A DNA stretch of 64,000 nt from assembly GCF_900115095.1 (NCBI RefSeq), contig NZ_FOVH01000005.1, positions 248,001 through 312,000 on the forward strand, read 5' to 3'. Positions 51,600-60,479 of the stretch are shown here, one piece after another. The DNA comes from Actinomadura madurae (GTDB taxonomy: Bacteria > Actinomycetota > Actinomycetes > Streptosporangiales > Streptosporangiaceae). Below the pieces are notes generated by a model that was not told the DNA's origin, made no database searches, and was given only the letters and a program-made list of their open reading frames with translations. The stretch's first letter is position 1; each line of letters opens with the position of its first letter. The translations under genes and the position numbers were made by a program.

Positions 51600-51850
51600 C
51601 GTCCCAAGGAGCCGGAGAACACGCCAGCGTGTCGAGTACGTCCGGCAGGGTTTGGGGTTCCAGGCTCACCCCACCTGGGGGCCGGCGTCCATGATGCGGA
51701 GCGCGGTCGCGACCCGGCGGTAGGAGCCGGCGCAGACCTCGCACAAGTCCTGGGTCAGGACCACGACGGGTCGCAGTTCGGTCAGCAGCGCGGTGTCCAG
51801 GGTGTAGAGGCCGGAGCCCTGGTGGGCGGCCACGTGCGGACCTCTGTCCT
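51600..51850 (-). pseudogene. Remnant of a cobalamin/siderophore-binding (BtuF-like) protein
   Basis: The minus strand reads LYTLDTALLTELRPVVVLTQ, DLCEVCAGSYRRVATALR and PQV. A one-base shift near 51672 follows before VSLEPQTLPDVLDTL, after which similarity ends. The two strings match the ligand-binding region of periplasmic cobalamin-binding proteins (TQDLCEVC and the SLEP...DVL loop). N- and C-terminal halves are missing. Confidence 0.55.
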
Positions 51851-51920
51851 CGTGCAGCCGCTGCCGGTGTCGCTGCGCGATCGGGAAGGAGTTGGATCAT
51901 GGGATGTCGCCTTGGGTGGG

Positions 51921-53162
51921 TCAGGGTTCCAGCAGGGTGCGGCCCACGTAGTCGCCGGGAGCGGTGGCGCCGCCGGGGACCGCGAAGATGGCGCTGGACT
52001 CGTGCCGGAGGTAGCGGGTGAGGCCGTCGGCACCTGCGAGTTTGCGCTGCACCTGGATGAAGCCGGTGGTGGGGTCGGCCTGCCAGGCGACGAACAGCAG
52101 GCCGGCGTCGGGCGCGCCGTCCTCCCGCTGGCCGTCGTGGTAGGAGAAGCCGCGGCGCAGCATGGTCGCCCCGCCGTTGGAGGCCGGGGCGGCGACCCGG
52201 ATGTGGGCGTCGCCGGGGATGGCGAGGGTTCCGTCCGGACCGGTCGCGGCCAGATCGGCCGGTGCGGTCTCGGTGCCGCCCGACAGCGGGGCCCCGTTGT
52301 CCTTGCGGCGACCGATCACACGTTCCTGCCGGTCGACGGACAGCTGTTCCCAGACGTCCAGCAGCATCCGGATGCGGCGGACGACCGCGTACGAACCGCC
52401 GTCCATCCAAGCCTCGGGACCCGTAGCGCTGGCGAAGATCTTGCCGTCGAAGCCGGGGTCGGACGGGGCCGGGTTGCCGGTGCCGTCGAGCTGGCCCATC
52501 AGGTTGCGGACGGTGCGCGGGCCTTGGGCGGCTCCCCGGGCACGGTTGAAGCCGTTCATCTGCCAGCGGACCCGCGCGGTACGGGACGCGGTCTTCTGCA
52601 GCACGCGCAGGGCGTGCACCGCGACCAGCGGGTCGTCGGCGCCGATCTGCACCCACAGGTCGCCGTCGCTTCGAGAGCGGTCGAGGGCGTCGCCGGGGAA
52701 GGGCGGCATCTCCACCAGCGCGGAGGGCATGCGGTCCTCCAGCCCGGTCTTGGCGAAGAACGTGCGGCCGAACCCGAACGTCACGGTGAGCGAGCACGGC
52801 CCGGCGTCGAGGGCGATCTGGTCGTCGCCGGTGGGCGGGCGCCCGGCCGTCATCGCCTCGGCCGCTCGCGACCAGCGGCGCATGAGCTCCGCCGTCGCGG
52901 CGCGGTCCGCGCCGGGCTCCAGGTCGAAGGCGACCAGGTGTCCGCATGCCTGCGGTGGAGTCGTGATCCCGGCCTGGTGGCGGCCGTGGAACGGGACGGC
53001 GGTGGCGCCGACCACGGCGAGGGGCGTTTCGGTGCCGCCGCTCGAAGGCCGGCCGAGCGCGCCCGCCGCGGCGCCGCTCGCGAGCCCCGCGATGCCTACG
53101 CCGCCCGCCACGCTCAGCACTCGGCGCCGGGTGACGCCGGAAGATTGATCGGGTCGTTCCAT
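51921..53162 (-). CDS. Tat-exported Dyp-type haem peroxidase (DtpA/EfeB type)
   Basis: A 413-aa protein from ATG 53162. The Tat signal TRRRVLSVAGGV is followed by a hydrophobic AG-rich segment. The Dyp fold shows GFGRTFF, GFNRARGAA, the GxxDG-type motif MGQLDGTGNP with the distal Asp, the proximal haem His in DAHIRVAAP and a C-terminal FIQVQRKL. Family function: H2O2-dependent oxidation, iron release from haem, or in Streptomyces copper-linked maturation of a radical oxidase (DtpA). Next to PCuAC and Sco genes the last role is the best guess. A strong hairpin separates it from the PCuAC gene. Confidence 0.87.
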   Translation of the reverse strand: MERPDQSSGVTRRRVLSVAGGVGIAGLASGAAAGALGRPSSGGTETPLAVVGATAVPFHGRHQAGITTPPQACGHLVAFDLEPGADRAATAELMRRWSRAAEAMTAGRPPTGDDQIALDAGPCSLTVTFGFGRTFFAKTGLEDRMPSALVEMPPFPGDALDRSRSDGDLWVQIGADDPLVAVHALRVLQKTASRTARVRWQMNGFNRARGAAQGPRTVRNLMGQLDGTGNPAPSDPGFDGKIFASATGPEAWMDGGSYAVVRRIRMLLDVWEQLSVDRQERVIGRRKDNGAPLSGGTETAPADLAATGPDGTLAIPGDAHIRVAAPASNGGATMLRRGFSYHDGQREDGAPDAGLLFVAWQADPTTGFIQVQRKLAGADGLTRYLRHESSAIFAVPGGATAPGDYVGRTLLEP

Positions 53163-53181
53163 GGGTGTTCTCCCGGGGGTT

Positions 53182-53224
53182 CCCGCGCGCCGGCCCCGGC
53201 ATGGCCAAGGGGCCGGCGCGCGGG
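53182..53224 (-). terminator. Strong hairpin between the PCuAC and Dyp peroxidase genes
   Basis: CCCGCGCGCCGGCCCC (53182-53197) pairs perfectly with 53209-53224 around an 11-nt loop. It lies 6 nt after the PCuAC stop on the minus strand. There is no T-run, so partial termination or 3'-end protection is likely, lowering peroxidase expression relative to the upstream genes. Confidence 0.6.
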
Positions 53225-53230
53225 GTTCGG

Positions 53231-53722
53231 TCACTGGTCGGGGCGGTACGTCGCCGGCTTGACCGGCGCCTTGACGCTGATCGGTGCCGAGGCGGCGAAG
53301 TGCAGGACGAAGGTGACGGTGTCGCCGGTCCGCGGCCTGCGTTTCAGGTCCATCAGCATCAGGTGCAGTCCGCCGACGCGCAGCGTCAGCCGGCCGGCCG
53401 CCGGGACGGGCAGTTCCTTCTCATGCTTCATGGCGCCGTCCGAGGTGGTGCGGTGCATGGCCACCTCTGCCGCGATGTCGCTGGTCACCGACGTCAACCG
53501 GTCCGCCTTCGTCCCGGTGTTGGCGATGGTGAGGTATCCGGCGGCGAGGTCGGCCAACGGCGGCTCGGGCACGTAGGCGCCGGACACCGACAACCGCGGG
53601 CGGCCCTGTGCGGCCTCGTCCGGTGAGGACGCGTCGGGCGACGACGACGCGTTCGACGATGAGCAGGCCGCCAGCACGGTGACGGACGCCAGCACGGCAG
53701 CCGCGGCTGCCGGGCGCCTCAC
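53231..53722 (-). CDS. PCuAC-type copper chaperone lipoprotein
   Basis: A 163-aa exported lipoprotein. GTG 53722 overlaps the Sco stop (GTGA). The lipobox is LAACSS. The copper site of the family, H(M)-X10-M-X21-H-X-M, is visible as AMHRTTSDGAMKHEKELP and GLHLMLMDL. It binds Cu(I) and passes it to Sco and the CuA centre of cytochrome oxidase. In Streptomyces the homologue (ECuC) acts with Sco and DtpA, the same three genes present here. Confidence 0.9.
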   Translation of the reverse strand: MRRPAAAAAVLASVTVLAACSSSNASSSPDASSPDEAAQGRPRLSVSGAYVPEPPLADLAAGYLTIANTGTKADRLTSVTSDIAAEVAMHRTTSDGAMKHEKELPVPAAGRLTLRVGGLHLMLMDLKRRPRTGDTVTFVLHFAASAPISVKAPVKPATYRPDQ

Positions 53723-54447
53723 ATCTCCCCCTTGACGAGCTTGGGCAGGTCGGCGATATAGCGCTGGGCCGTTGTCCCGGAGGTGTAGATCATGTGGACC
53801 TGGTCGTCGGCCGGTGAGAACGCCAGAACCTGCGCGCCGTGCGTGACGTTCCAGCTTCCGTCGGCGTTCTTGACCGGCTTGTCCACCGAGACGCCGACGC
53901 TGCGGGCCGCTTTCTGGACGGCGGAGAAGTCTCCGCTCAGCCCGATGAACCGGTCGTCGAACGCCCTCAGCCACTGGTGCAGGCGCTTGGGTGTGTCACG
54001 GCCCGGGTCGGTCGTCACGAAGACCACCCGGAGCTTGCCCTGGTCGGCCGCGGGCAGCTTCTTGACCGCGTTGGCCAGGTCGGCCATGGTCGTCGGGCAC
54101 ACGTCCGGGCAGTGGGTGTACCCGAAGTACAGCACGGTCGGTCTGCCCGCCGTCCGCTCGGCCAGGTCGAAGGGCTTGCCGTCGTCGTCGGTCAGTTCCA
54201 GGTCCGGTTTGGGCATCGGCCGGTTCGGCCGCACGGCGTTACCGGCTCCGGGAGCCGGGGGCGACACCGGCGCGGACGCCGCGGCGGGCGCCTGACCGTC
54301 CGACGGGTCGTCGCCGCAGGCCGCGGCACCCATGCAGATCGCCGCGATCACGGCGGTTCCGCCCGCCACGCCGGCACGCCGGCGGGAGGAACGGGATGAA
54401 GCATGCGTGAAAGCACGCACAAAAGCCTCCATTGAAGGACTCGCCAT
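53719..54447 (-). CDS. SCO1/SenC copper metallochaperone
   Basis: A 242-aa exported lipoprotein-like protein. A signal peptide with GAAACGD precedes a thioredoxin-fold domain with the copper motif THCPDVCPTT and the distal His in VTHGAQVLAF. It delivers copper to cytochrome c oxidase or reduces the CuA cysteines. Starts at 54447 or 54432 are both possible. GTGA coupling to the PCuAC gene and the membrane protein upstream make one copper operon. Confidence 0.9.
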   Translation of the reverse strand: MASPSMEAFVRAFTHASSRSSRRRAGVAGGTAVIAAICMGAAACGDDPSDGQAPAAASAPVSPPAPGAGNAVRPNRPMPKPDLELTDDDGKPFDLAERTAGRPTVLYFGYTHCPDVCPTTMADLANAVKKLPAADQGKLRVVFVTTDPGRDTPKRLHQWLRAFDDRFIGLSGDFSAVQKAARSVGVSVDKPVKNADGSWNVTHGAQVLAFSPADDQVHMIYTSGTTAQRYIADLPKLVKGEM

Positions 54448-54629
54448 CGGCCCGAAGGCTCACGCGATGGCGCACGAAGGGAGGCGGCCCGACTCGCGCG
54501 GCAGGAGCGCGCGGCACGGCCGCAGGGGGCATCCGCACCAAGCCGTCCACGATCACGAGCGACCGCGACCGACCAGGCGGTACGGGAAAGAGGCCGAGCG
54601 GCGATGACGCCGCCCGCGCCGTCAGCGGT

Positions 54630-55301
54630 TCACACGGCCGGCGGCGGGCCCCGGCGTATCACCGCGTGGTGCAGCAGGACGATCTCACCGGGCACGTCCT
54701 CCACCCCGGGAGTGGCCCCGGCGGCGGGTATTACAGGCAGTGCGGGCAGGCCCGCGAGGATCGCGCCGAGCAGCGCTCGCAGCGGAGCGGTGAGCGTGCC
54801 CGTCGCGCGCCGCGATACCCGGACCAGGGTCCACAGAGCACGGTCACCGCGGTGCACCACCGATCCGAGCACTGCGGCGGCGGCCAGATGCAGTGCGAAC
54901 ATCGCCGGTCCCGGCATCAGCGACGCGCCCATGCCCGACCCGGCCACGTGACCCGGCATCGCCTGAGCCGCCGGTGGCATCCCGCCGTCGGGGGCTCCCG
55001 CGACCGCATCGTGGCATTGCCCCACAGCGAACACCACGTGCAGGACCATCTGGCCGCACAGCAGTGTCGCGATGATGCCCGGCCTCGATCGCTCCCGTCC
55101 CGCCAGAGGCGTCACCAGGAACAGCATCACCAGCCACCCGGCAAGCAGGGACCGCCATGGGAGTCCCGCATGCGAGGCCAGAGCATGCGCGCAACCGGAC
55201 ACCGACACGCAGACCGCGGAGAACGCCACCGCCCGGAGCACCCGCATGCCCGGATCGGCGCGATCGGCCTCCGCCGTACCTCCGGCCGGATGCTCTGTCA
55301 T
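54630..55301 (-). CDS. Copper-operon membrane protein with Met/His-rich loop
   Basis: A 223-aa membrane protein with about five helices (VLRAVAFSAVCVSVSGCAHAL, LLAGWLVMLFLVTPLAG, ATLLCGQMVLHVVFAVGQ and a C-terminal ALLGAILAGLPALPVIPAA). The loop after helix 3 is rich in Met and His (CHDAV, GGMPPAAQAMPGHVAGSGMG, LMPGPAM), which suggests Cu(I) binding. It begins 42 nt from a perfect palindrome and 183 bp upstream of the Sco gene. I recognise it as a type often found with Sco/PCuAC, but no specific function is known. Confidence 0.72.
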   Translation of the reverse strand: MTEHPAGGTAEADRADPGMRVLRAVAFSAVCVSVSGCAHALASHAGLPWRSLLAGWLVMLFLVTPLAGRERSRPGIIATLLCGQMVLHVVFAVGQCHDAVAGAPDGGMPPAAQAMPGHVAGSGMGASLMPGPAMFALHLAAAAVLGSVVHRGDRALWTLVRVSRRATGTLTAPLRALLGAILAGLPALPVIPAAGATPGVEDVPGEIVLLHHAVIRRGPPPAV

Positions 55302-55342
55302 CGGGAACGCGTTCGTCCTTCGCTCATCAGGTGTGCACCACC

Positions 55343-55369
55343 GCGTGTACTACGAACCGTAGTACACGC
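55343..55369. promoter_or_regulatory. Perfect palindrome upstream of the copper operon
   Basis: GCGTGTACTACG-AAC-CGTAGTACACGC: 12-bp arms around 3 nt. The TACTAC/GTAGTA core resembles BlaI/CopY-type operators. No such regulator gene is in the window. Confidence 0.6.
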
Positions 55370-55521
55370 CTCCCCCACGCTCGACTCGCCCCTCGGGAGC
55401 GCTGCTGCCGGTCTGCCGGAATGGTCACGCCAAGGTCCTCGGCCGACCGTCGTTCGCCTTCCTGGCCCGTTGGACCGCACTGGGAGGCCGACGGCCCGGA
55501 GGCGTTGCAGCGGGTGCGACG

Positions 55522-56259
55522 TCAGGAATGAGGGGGCACGGCGAGCTTGAGGAGCAGGGCGGCCAGCTCGACCGGCATGGTGATCATGCAGTCGTGACCT
55601 GTCGGCAGTTCCCAGATCTGCGCGGGGGCGCCGTTGGGCTGAATTGCGGGAACAGGGCGGCGTTCGAAGCCTTCCGGCACGACGGTGCAGTGGATGTGCG
55701 TCCGTGCGATCGCGTCCGCGGCCGGGTTGCCCAGCTGAACGGGCTGCTGGAGGCAGCGCACCGGCTGATCCGACAGCATCGCTTTCAGCCAGGCGACGTC
55801 CGCCGTATCGGTGACCCCGAAGAGTCCCAAAGGCGGTGGCAGCTCCGGCAGTGGCGGAACCCGCCAGCCGCTGCCGGACTCCAGGGCCCGGTCGATGAGG
55901 ACCTGCGTGACGGGCATGACGTCGACCGCGCTCTCCCCGTCCTCCGGGACCATCGCGTCAAGGTAGACCAGATGTGCGATCCGGTGCGGGATCTCGTTGG
56001 CCACGGACGAGATGACCAGCCCGGCATAGCTGTGCCCGAGCAGCACCACGTCGGTGAGGTCCTCTTCGGTGATCAGCCGGACGATGTCGTCGACGTGCGT
56101 GTCCAGCCCGACCTCGGGACCGAGCAGATGCGCCTTGTCGCCATAGCCCGTCAGCGTTGGCGTGACCACCCGGTGCCCAGCCTCGGTCAGGTGCGGGACC
56201 ACCCGCTCCCAGCACTGCCCGCTGTGCCAGGCGCCGTGTACCAGCAGATACGTTGACAT
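55522..56259 (-). CDS. Alpha/beta hydrolase (esterase, EstC/salicylate-esterase-like)
   Basis: A 245-aa serine hydrolase of the small plant-esterase type. It begins MSTYLLVHGAWHSGQCWE (oxyanion region), has the nucleophile GHSYAG, an Asp in DAMVPEDGES and the His in LPTGHDCMIT. GAGG precedes ATG 56259. It is divergent from the gentisate operon across a 332-bp region that carries two copies of the GTACAC motif, so it is probably co-regulated. It may release an aromatic acid from an ester or from its CoA thioester (inference). Confidence 0.83.
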   Translation of the reverse strand: MSTYLLVHGAWHSGQCWERVVPHLTEAGHRVVTPTLTGYGDKAHLLGPEVGLDTHVDDIVRLITEEDLTDVVLLGHSYAGLVISSVANEIPHRIAHLVYLDAMVPEDGESAVDVMPVTQVLIDRALESGSGWRVPPLPELPPPLGLFGVTDTADVAWLKAMLSDQPVRCLQQPVQLGNPAADAIARTHIHCTVVPEGFERRPVPAIQPNGAPAQIWELPTGHDCMITMPVELAALLLKLAVPPHS

Positions 56260-56424
56260 GATCCTCGCTCTGTCTGTGCGTTCGCATCGCGATGTGGGTT
56301 GGAGGCGGCGACCGCGCACGGTCGGCGCCCGCCTGATGACGGCGTCTCGCCCTTGCCGGGAACGCTCTGCCACGGCCCGGACCGCACCGGCCTCCGCGCC
56401 GTCCGAACCTCTGATGAAGAACTA

Positions 56425-56541
56425 GTCCGTACACGGACATAATCAACCGTAGCGACCGCCATCCATCGCGTCAACCGCATGTTGCCCACAAGAACGTGCT
56501 CGGGTAACGTGACCACCCGATATATTCCGTACACATACGAA
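56425..56541. promoter_or_regulatory. GTACAC boxes in the gentisate/esterase divergent promoter
   Basis: GTCCGTACACGGAC (56425-56438, a near-perfect palindrome) and TTCCGTACACATACGAA (56525-56541), whose TCCGTACAC cores are exactly 100 bp apart. The same ten-base core GTACACGGAC occurs, on the other strand, in front of the MarR gene at 62886-62895. No gene lies in 56260-56591. These are the best candidates for MarR operators. Confidence 0.6.
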
Positions 56542-56591
56542 CCACAGGAAATAGCTGACTCGACAGAGCCAACCGCCTGATCGGAGTGGAG

Positions 56592-57653
56592 ATGGCGACG
56601 ACACGCTTCCATGCGGCGGACCCACAGCTCGAGGTGCTGTACAAGCGACTGTCCGAGGGAGACCTGCAACCCCTCTGGAAGTTGCGGGGCCTCCTGACGC
56701 CCCAGCCGGTGGTCCGGAGCGTCCCGCATCGCTGGGCGGGTAAGGAACTACGTGAACTGGGCGCCCGTGCCGGAGCTCTCGTTGCCGTGGATCACGGCGG
56801 GGATCGGCGCGTTCTCGCGTGCTGCAACCCAGGCCTCGACGGAGCACCTTTCGCGGTCTCGACACTCTGGACCGCCGTCCAGTTCCTGGGCGGTCACGAG
56901 GTCGCGCCCGCCCACCGCCACACACCCGCCGCACTGCGCTTCGTGGTCGAAGGAAGCGGAGTGTTCACTCTGGTCGACGGCGACCCCGTGCACATGGAGA
57001 CCGGCGACCTCATCCTCACCCCCAGCTGGACCTTCCACGAACACCACAACCCGACCGACCGCCCCATGATTTGGATCGACGTGCTGGACCTGCCCATCGT
57101 CGCCGCTCTCGACGCCGTGTTCTTCGAACAGGGGCGGTCGGAGGAAGCCGACACCTCGACATCCGACATCTCGGCATCCGAGCGCTGGTACGGCGGCGGC
57201 CCCGGCCTGACCCCCGTCCCAGGGCCCGCGCTGCCCCAACACCGATCGCCCCTGCTCGCCTACCGCTGGTCGGCCACGGACCGAGCACTGACCGAACAGC
57301 TCGACGCGTCCGGCGCCCATCACGCTCGCATCCGCTACACCGACCCCGTCCGCGGCGGCGACGTCATGCCGACCATGCGATGCGAGATCGAGCGCATCCA
57401 GGCGGGCGCGCGCACCGAAACGGTGCGGCAGACGGGCGGTCGCATCGCCACGGTCCTGCACGGGCGCGGGCGGATGCACGTCGGTGACCAGACCTACGAC
57501 GTCGAGCCGGGTGACATCGTCGCGATTCCGTCGTGGACCCCGTGGTCGGTCGAGGCGGACCTCGAAATCGACCTGTTCTCCACGAGCGACGCACCAGTGC
57601 TGGAGGCGCTCGGACTGTTCAGGAACCAGGCGATCGATGGAGCGGACTCTTGA
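56592..57653 (+). CDS. Gentisate 1,2-dioxygenase (cupin)
   Basis: A 353-aa bicupin. The first cupin has PAHRHTPAALRFVVEGSG, the Fe(II) ligands His-x-His, then GDLILTPSWTFHEHHNP with the third His and IWIDVLDLP, a near-consensus gentisate dioxygenase signature. The second cupin (TVLHGRGRMHVG, GDIVAIPSWTPW) lacks iron ligands, as usual. It cleaves gentisate to maleylpyruvate with O2. GGAG precedes ATG 56592. Its stop overlaps the TTG start of the hydroxylase gene, starting a tightly packed operon. Confidence 0.92.
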   Translation: MATTRFHAADPQLEVLYKRLSEGDLQPLWKLRGLLTPQPVVRSVPHRWAGKELRELGARAGALVAVDHGGDRRVLACCNPGLDGAPFAVSTLWTAVQFLGGHEVAPAHRHTPAALRFVVEGSGVFTLVDGDPVHMETGDLILTPSWTFHEHHNPTDRPMIWIDVLDLPIVAALDAVFFEQGRSEEADTSTSDISASERWYGGGPGLTPVPGPALPQHRSPLLAYRWSATDRALTEQLDASGAHHARIRYTDPVRGGDVMPTMRCEIERIQAGARTETVRQTGGRIATVLHGRGRMHVGDQTYDVEPGDIVAIPSWTPWSVEADLEIDLFSTSDAPVLEALGLFRNQAIDGADS

Positions 57654-58921
57654 CCACGACCAAGGTGCCCACCCTGATCGTCGGCGGCGGGATCTGCGGG
57701 CTGGCGACCGCGCTCTCGCTCGCGCGCGCCGGGCGGCCGGTCCACCTGCTGGAACGGGCCGAGGAGTTCACCGAGATCGGTGCGGGGCTCCAGTTCGGTC
57801 CCAACGCGAGCCGGGCCCTCGATGCGCTGGGGGTGCTGGAAGACGTCCTGCCGCTGGCGGTCCGGCCCACGAGGGCGGTGATGATGGACGCGTACGCCGG
57901 AGAACCGCTCACCACACTGGAACTGGGCGAGAAGTTCCATCGCCGGTTCGGCTATCCCTACCTCGTCCTGCACCGAAGCGATCTACTCGATCTGCTGCTG
58001 GCCCACTGCCGCGCACATGCTCTGATCACCTTGGAGAACCGGCGGACGGTCGTCGACGCGCAGGTCCGGTCGAACGGTGCCACCGTCGTCTGCGCGGACG
58101 GATCCCGCTACGAGACGCCGGCCCTGATCGCAGCCGATGGACTGCACTCCACTCTGCGGCGGCATGTCGTCGACGACACGGCCACGTGCAGCGGGTACGC
58201 CGCCTACCGCGGGACCCTGCCCATGGAGAAGGTCTCACACGCCATCGCACCGGACGACGTCGTGTTGTGGGTCGGCCCCGGGGTGCATCTCATGCAGTAC
58301 CCGGTACGGCGGGGTGAGTTGTACAACCAGGTCGCGGTCTTCCAAAGCAGGAGATTCCTCTCGGGCCACACTGGAGCCGGCGAATGGGGCGGCCCCGAGG
58401 AACTCGACGCCGCGTTCGCCGGCGCGTGCGGCCCCGTCCTCGACGCGGTGTCGCGGATCGGGCGGGATCGGTTCTGGGCGATGTTCGACCGGAGGCCGGT
58501 CGACACCTGGATCAACGGCCGGCTGGTCCTCATCGGAGACGCGGCACACCCCATGCTGCAGTACCTGGGGCAGGGCGCCTGCCAGGCGCTCGAGGACGCC
58601 GTGGAGATCGGGTACCGCCTCCAGCGCCACGATTCCGACGTCGATGCCGCTTACCGGGCTTTCGAGGCGGCCCGGCTCCCCCGTACCGCCCGCTGCCAGA
58701 CCAGCGCGCGCCCGTGGGGAGATTTGTGGCATACCGCCGATCCGCTGCTGATCGCGGTGCGCAACCGGCTGTTCGCCGCCAGGGCGTCGGACGACTACCG
58801 CGATGTCGAATGGCTCTACGCCCCCGCGGAACCCGGAACCGCAGCGCCGGGACTCACCGCCTCCACGGCCGCCGTCCAGCCCGAGCGATTCGTCCCCAGG
58901 AGATCGACATGCGCTATCTGA
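57650..58921 (+). CDS. FAD monooxygenase, 3-hydroxybenzoate 6-hydroxylase-like
   Basis: A 423-aa class A flavoprotein hydroxylase. TTG 57650 overlaps the dioxygenase stop (TTGA). The FAD motif is LIVGGGICGLATALSLARAG. EIGAGLQFGPNASRAL is the substrate/FAD loop typical of salicylate/3-hydroxybenzoate hydroxylases. The second FAD motif is LVLIGDAAHPMLQYLGQGA. The QYLGQGACQALEDA continuation is seen in 3-hydroxybenzoate 6-hydroxylases, which make gentisate. That matches the gentisate dioxygenase directly upstream. Salicylate 5-hydroxylation is an alternative. Confidence 0.87.
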   Translation: MTTTKVPTLIVGGGICGLATALSLARAGRPVHLLERAEEFTEIGAGLQFGPNASRALDALGVLEDVLPLAVRPTRAVMMDAYAGEPLTTLELGEKFHRRFGYPYLVLHRSDLLDLLLAHCRAHALITLENRRTVVDAQVRSNGATVVCADGSRYETPALIAADGLHSTLRRHVVDDTATCSGYAAYRGTLPMEKVSHAIAPDDVVLWVGPGVHLMQYPVRRGELYNQVAVFQSRRFLSGHTGAGEWGGPEELDAAFAGACGPVLDAVSRIGRDRFWAMFDRRPVDTWINGRLVLIGDAAHPMLQYLGQGACQALEDAVEIGYRLQRHDSDVDAAYRAFEAARLPRTARCQTSARPWGDLWHTADPLLIAVRNRLFAARASDDYRDVEWLYAPAEPGTAAPGLTASTAAVQPERFVPRRSTCAI

Positions 58922-59823
58922 GCTTCCGGGCCGCCGCCGGCCCGGTCCGCGCCGGTGTGCTCGACCCGGCCGCGTCCGGAAAGGTCCATGACGTCACCGA
59001 CCTCCTGCCTCCGGGCGAGGGCTCCCCGATGCGAAGGCTCATCGCAGCGGTCGCCGCCGGGCTGGACGTCGAGGGGACGCTGAGCCGATCGCCGGTGCTC
59101 GACCTCGGCGACGTCACCGCGATCGCACCGGTACCGGATCCGACGAAGGTCGTCGCCGCGCCCGTGAACTACCGCAACCACCAGAGCGAGATGGGGCAGG
59201 CCGGCCATATCGACTCGCTCGGCGTGTTCCTCAAGGCGCCCTCCTCGGTCGTCGGTGCGGGCGCGGTGGTCACGCTGCCCTACCACGACCGCCGGTTCGA
59301 TCAGGAAGGCGAACTCGCCGCCGTCATCGGGAAGACCGCTCGCCATGTCACGGAGGCGGATGCACTCGATCACGTCTTCGGCTACACATCCCTGCTCGAC
59401 ATGACGATGCGCGGCGGCGAGGACCGCTCCGTGCGCAAGTCCTTCGACACGTTCACCCCGACCGGCCCCACGATCGTCAGCCCGGGCGCGGTGCCGCCGG
59501 TCGAGGAGCTGGAGCTCCGCCTCTGGGTGAACGGCGCGCTGCGTCAGCGCGCGGACCTCAAGGATCTCATCTGGGGCCTGCCCAAGCTCATCGCCTACGT
59601 GTCGACGGTGATGACGCTCGGTCCCGGCGACATCGTCACCACCGGAACACCCGAAGGCGTCGGGGAGGTCTTCGACGGGGACCGGATCGACGTCGAGGTG
59701 ACCGGCCTGGACCGGCTCACCGTCACGGTCTCCAGCGCCGGCGCGGTCGCCTGCCCGACCCGCGGCGCCGGCCGCGGGCCGAGGCCCCCGGAGCGTCTCA
59801 CCCCGGTCTCCGAGCGCAGCTGA
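58909..59823 (+). CDS. Fumarylpyruvate hydrolase-like FAH-family protein
   Basis: A 304-aa FAH-superfamily enzyme. VNYRNHQSEM, FDQEGELAAVIGK (metal Glu pair), SLLDMTMRG, SFDTFTPTGP and IVTTGTPEGVGEV are family landmarks. AGGAG lies 6 nt upstream of ATG 58909, inside the 3' end of the hydroxylase gene (13-nt overlap). In the gentisate route fumarylpyruvate is hydrolysed to fumarate and pyruvate. No maleylpyruvate isomerase is visible in the window, so direct hydrolysis of maleylpyruvate by this enzyme is possible. Confidence 0.87.
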   Translation: MRYLSFRAAAGPVRAGVLDPAASGKVHDVTDLLPPGEGSPMRRLIAAVAAGLDVEGTLSRSPVLDLGDVTAIAPVPDPTKVVAAPVNYRNHQSEMGQAGHIDSLGVFLKAPSSVVGAGAVVTLPYHDRRFDQEGELAAVIGKTARHVTEADALDHVFGYTSLLDMTMRGGEDRSVRKSFDTFTPTGPTIVSPGAVPPVEELELRLWVNGALRQRADLKDLIWGLPKLIAYVSTVMTLGPGDIVTTGTPEGVGEVFDGDRIDVEVTGLDRLTVTVSSAGAVACPTRGAGRGPRPPERLTPVSERS

Positions 59824-59830
59824 GGTAGCC

Positions 59831-60466
59831 ATGTGCACGACATCGGTCCTACTCGACCCTCGGCTACCGGAACAGCAGGGCCTGGAAGCCGAGGCGGCCG
59901 CAATACGCACGGCTCTGCTCGCCGAGCGGGCCGCCAAGGATCTCGGGCAATGGGATGTGATGGCGTCGCTGTTCGCGCCCGATGCCAGGATCTCCGTGTC
60001 CTGGTTCCAGGGCCGTGCCGACGACTTCGTCGAAAGCGCCCGCGCCCGGAGCGCACGCGGCGGCAGCCCGTCGTTCCACGAGATCGGGGCGATCTCGGTG
60101 CTGGTCCGTGGCCACCGCGCGCTGGCGGACGCCGGCTGTGCCGTCCATGTCCGCGGGGTACTGGGCGATGTGCCGGTGGACGTGGTCAGCCGCGGCCGGC
60201 TGTGCTGGCGCGCTGAGCTGGTCGGCGGTCGCTGGCTGATCGCCGGCATGGACATGATCTACTTCCGGGACGGCATCTCGGCCGTCGAGCCCGGCGCACC
60301 GCTCCCCCTCCCGGAGTCGCCCCGCCCACGGCGCGCGAGCTATCAGTACCTGGCGCTGCTGCTATCGGCCGCAGGTCATCCCATCGCACCGGATCTGCCC
60401 GGGTCGGACCGGCCCGATCTGATCGAGTCGCTGCTCTCCGCGCAGCGGCAGTGGTTCTTCTCCTGA
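59831..60466 (+). CDS. SnoaL/NTF2-like protein in the gentisate operon
   Basis: A 211-aa protein with a SnoaL-like cone fold in its first 145 residues: IRTALLAERAAKDLGQWDVM, SLFAPDARISVSWFQG, ADFV-type helix, and the C-terminal strands LCWRAELVGGRWLIAGMD. A C-terminal extension of about 60 residues is unusual. It starts 7 nt after the FAH stop. Members include small isomerases, dehydratases and ring-hydroxylating beta subunits. It could supply a missing isomerase step, but that is inference. Confidence 0.75.
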   Translation: MCTTSVLLDPRLPEQQGLEAEAAAIRTALLAERAAKDLGQWDVMASLFAPDARISVSWFQGRADDFVESARARSARGGSPSFHEIGAISVLVRGHRALADAGCAVHVRGVLGDVPVDVVSRGRLCWRAELVGGRWLIAGMDMIYFRDGISAVEPGAPLPLPESPRPRRASYQYLALLLSAAGHPIAPDLPGSDRPDLIESLLSAQRQWFFS

Positions 60467-60479
60467 AAGGGGTCTCGCT

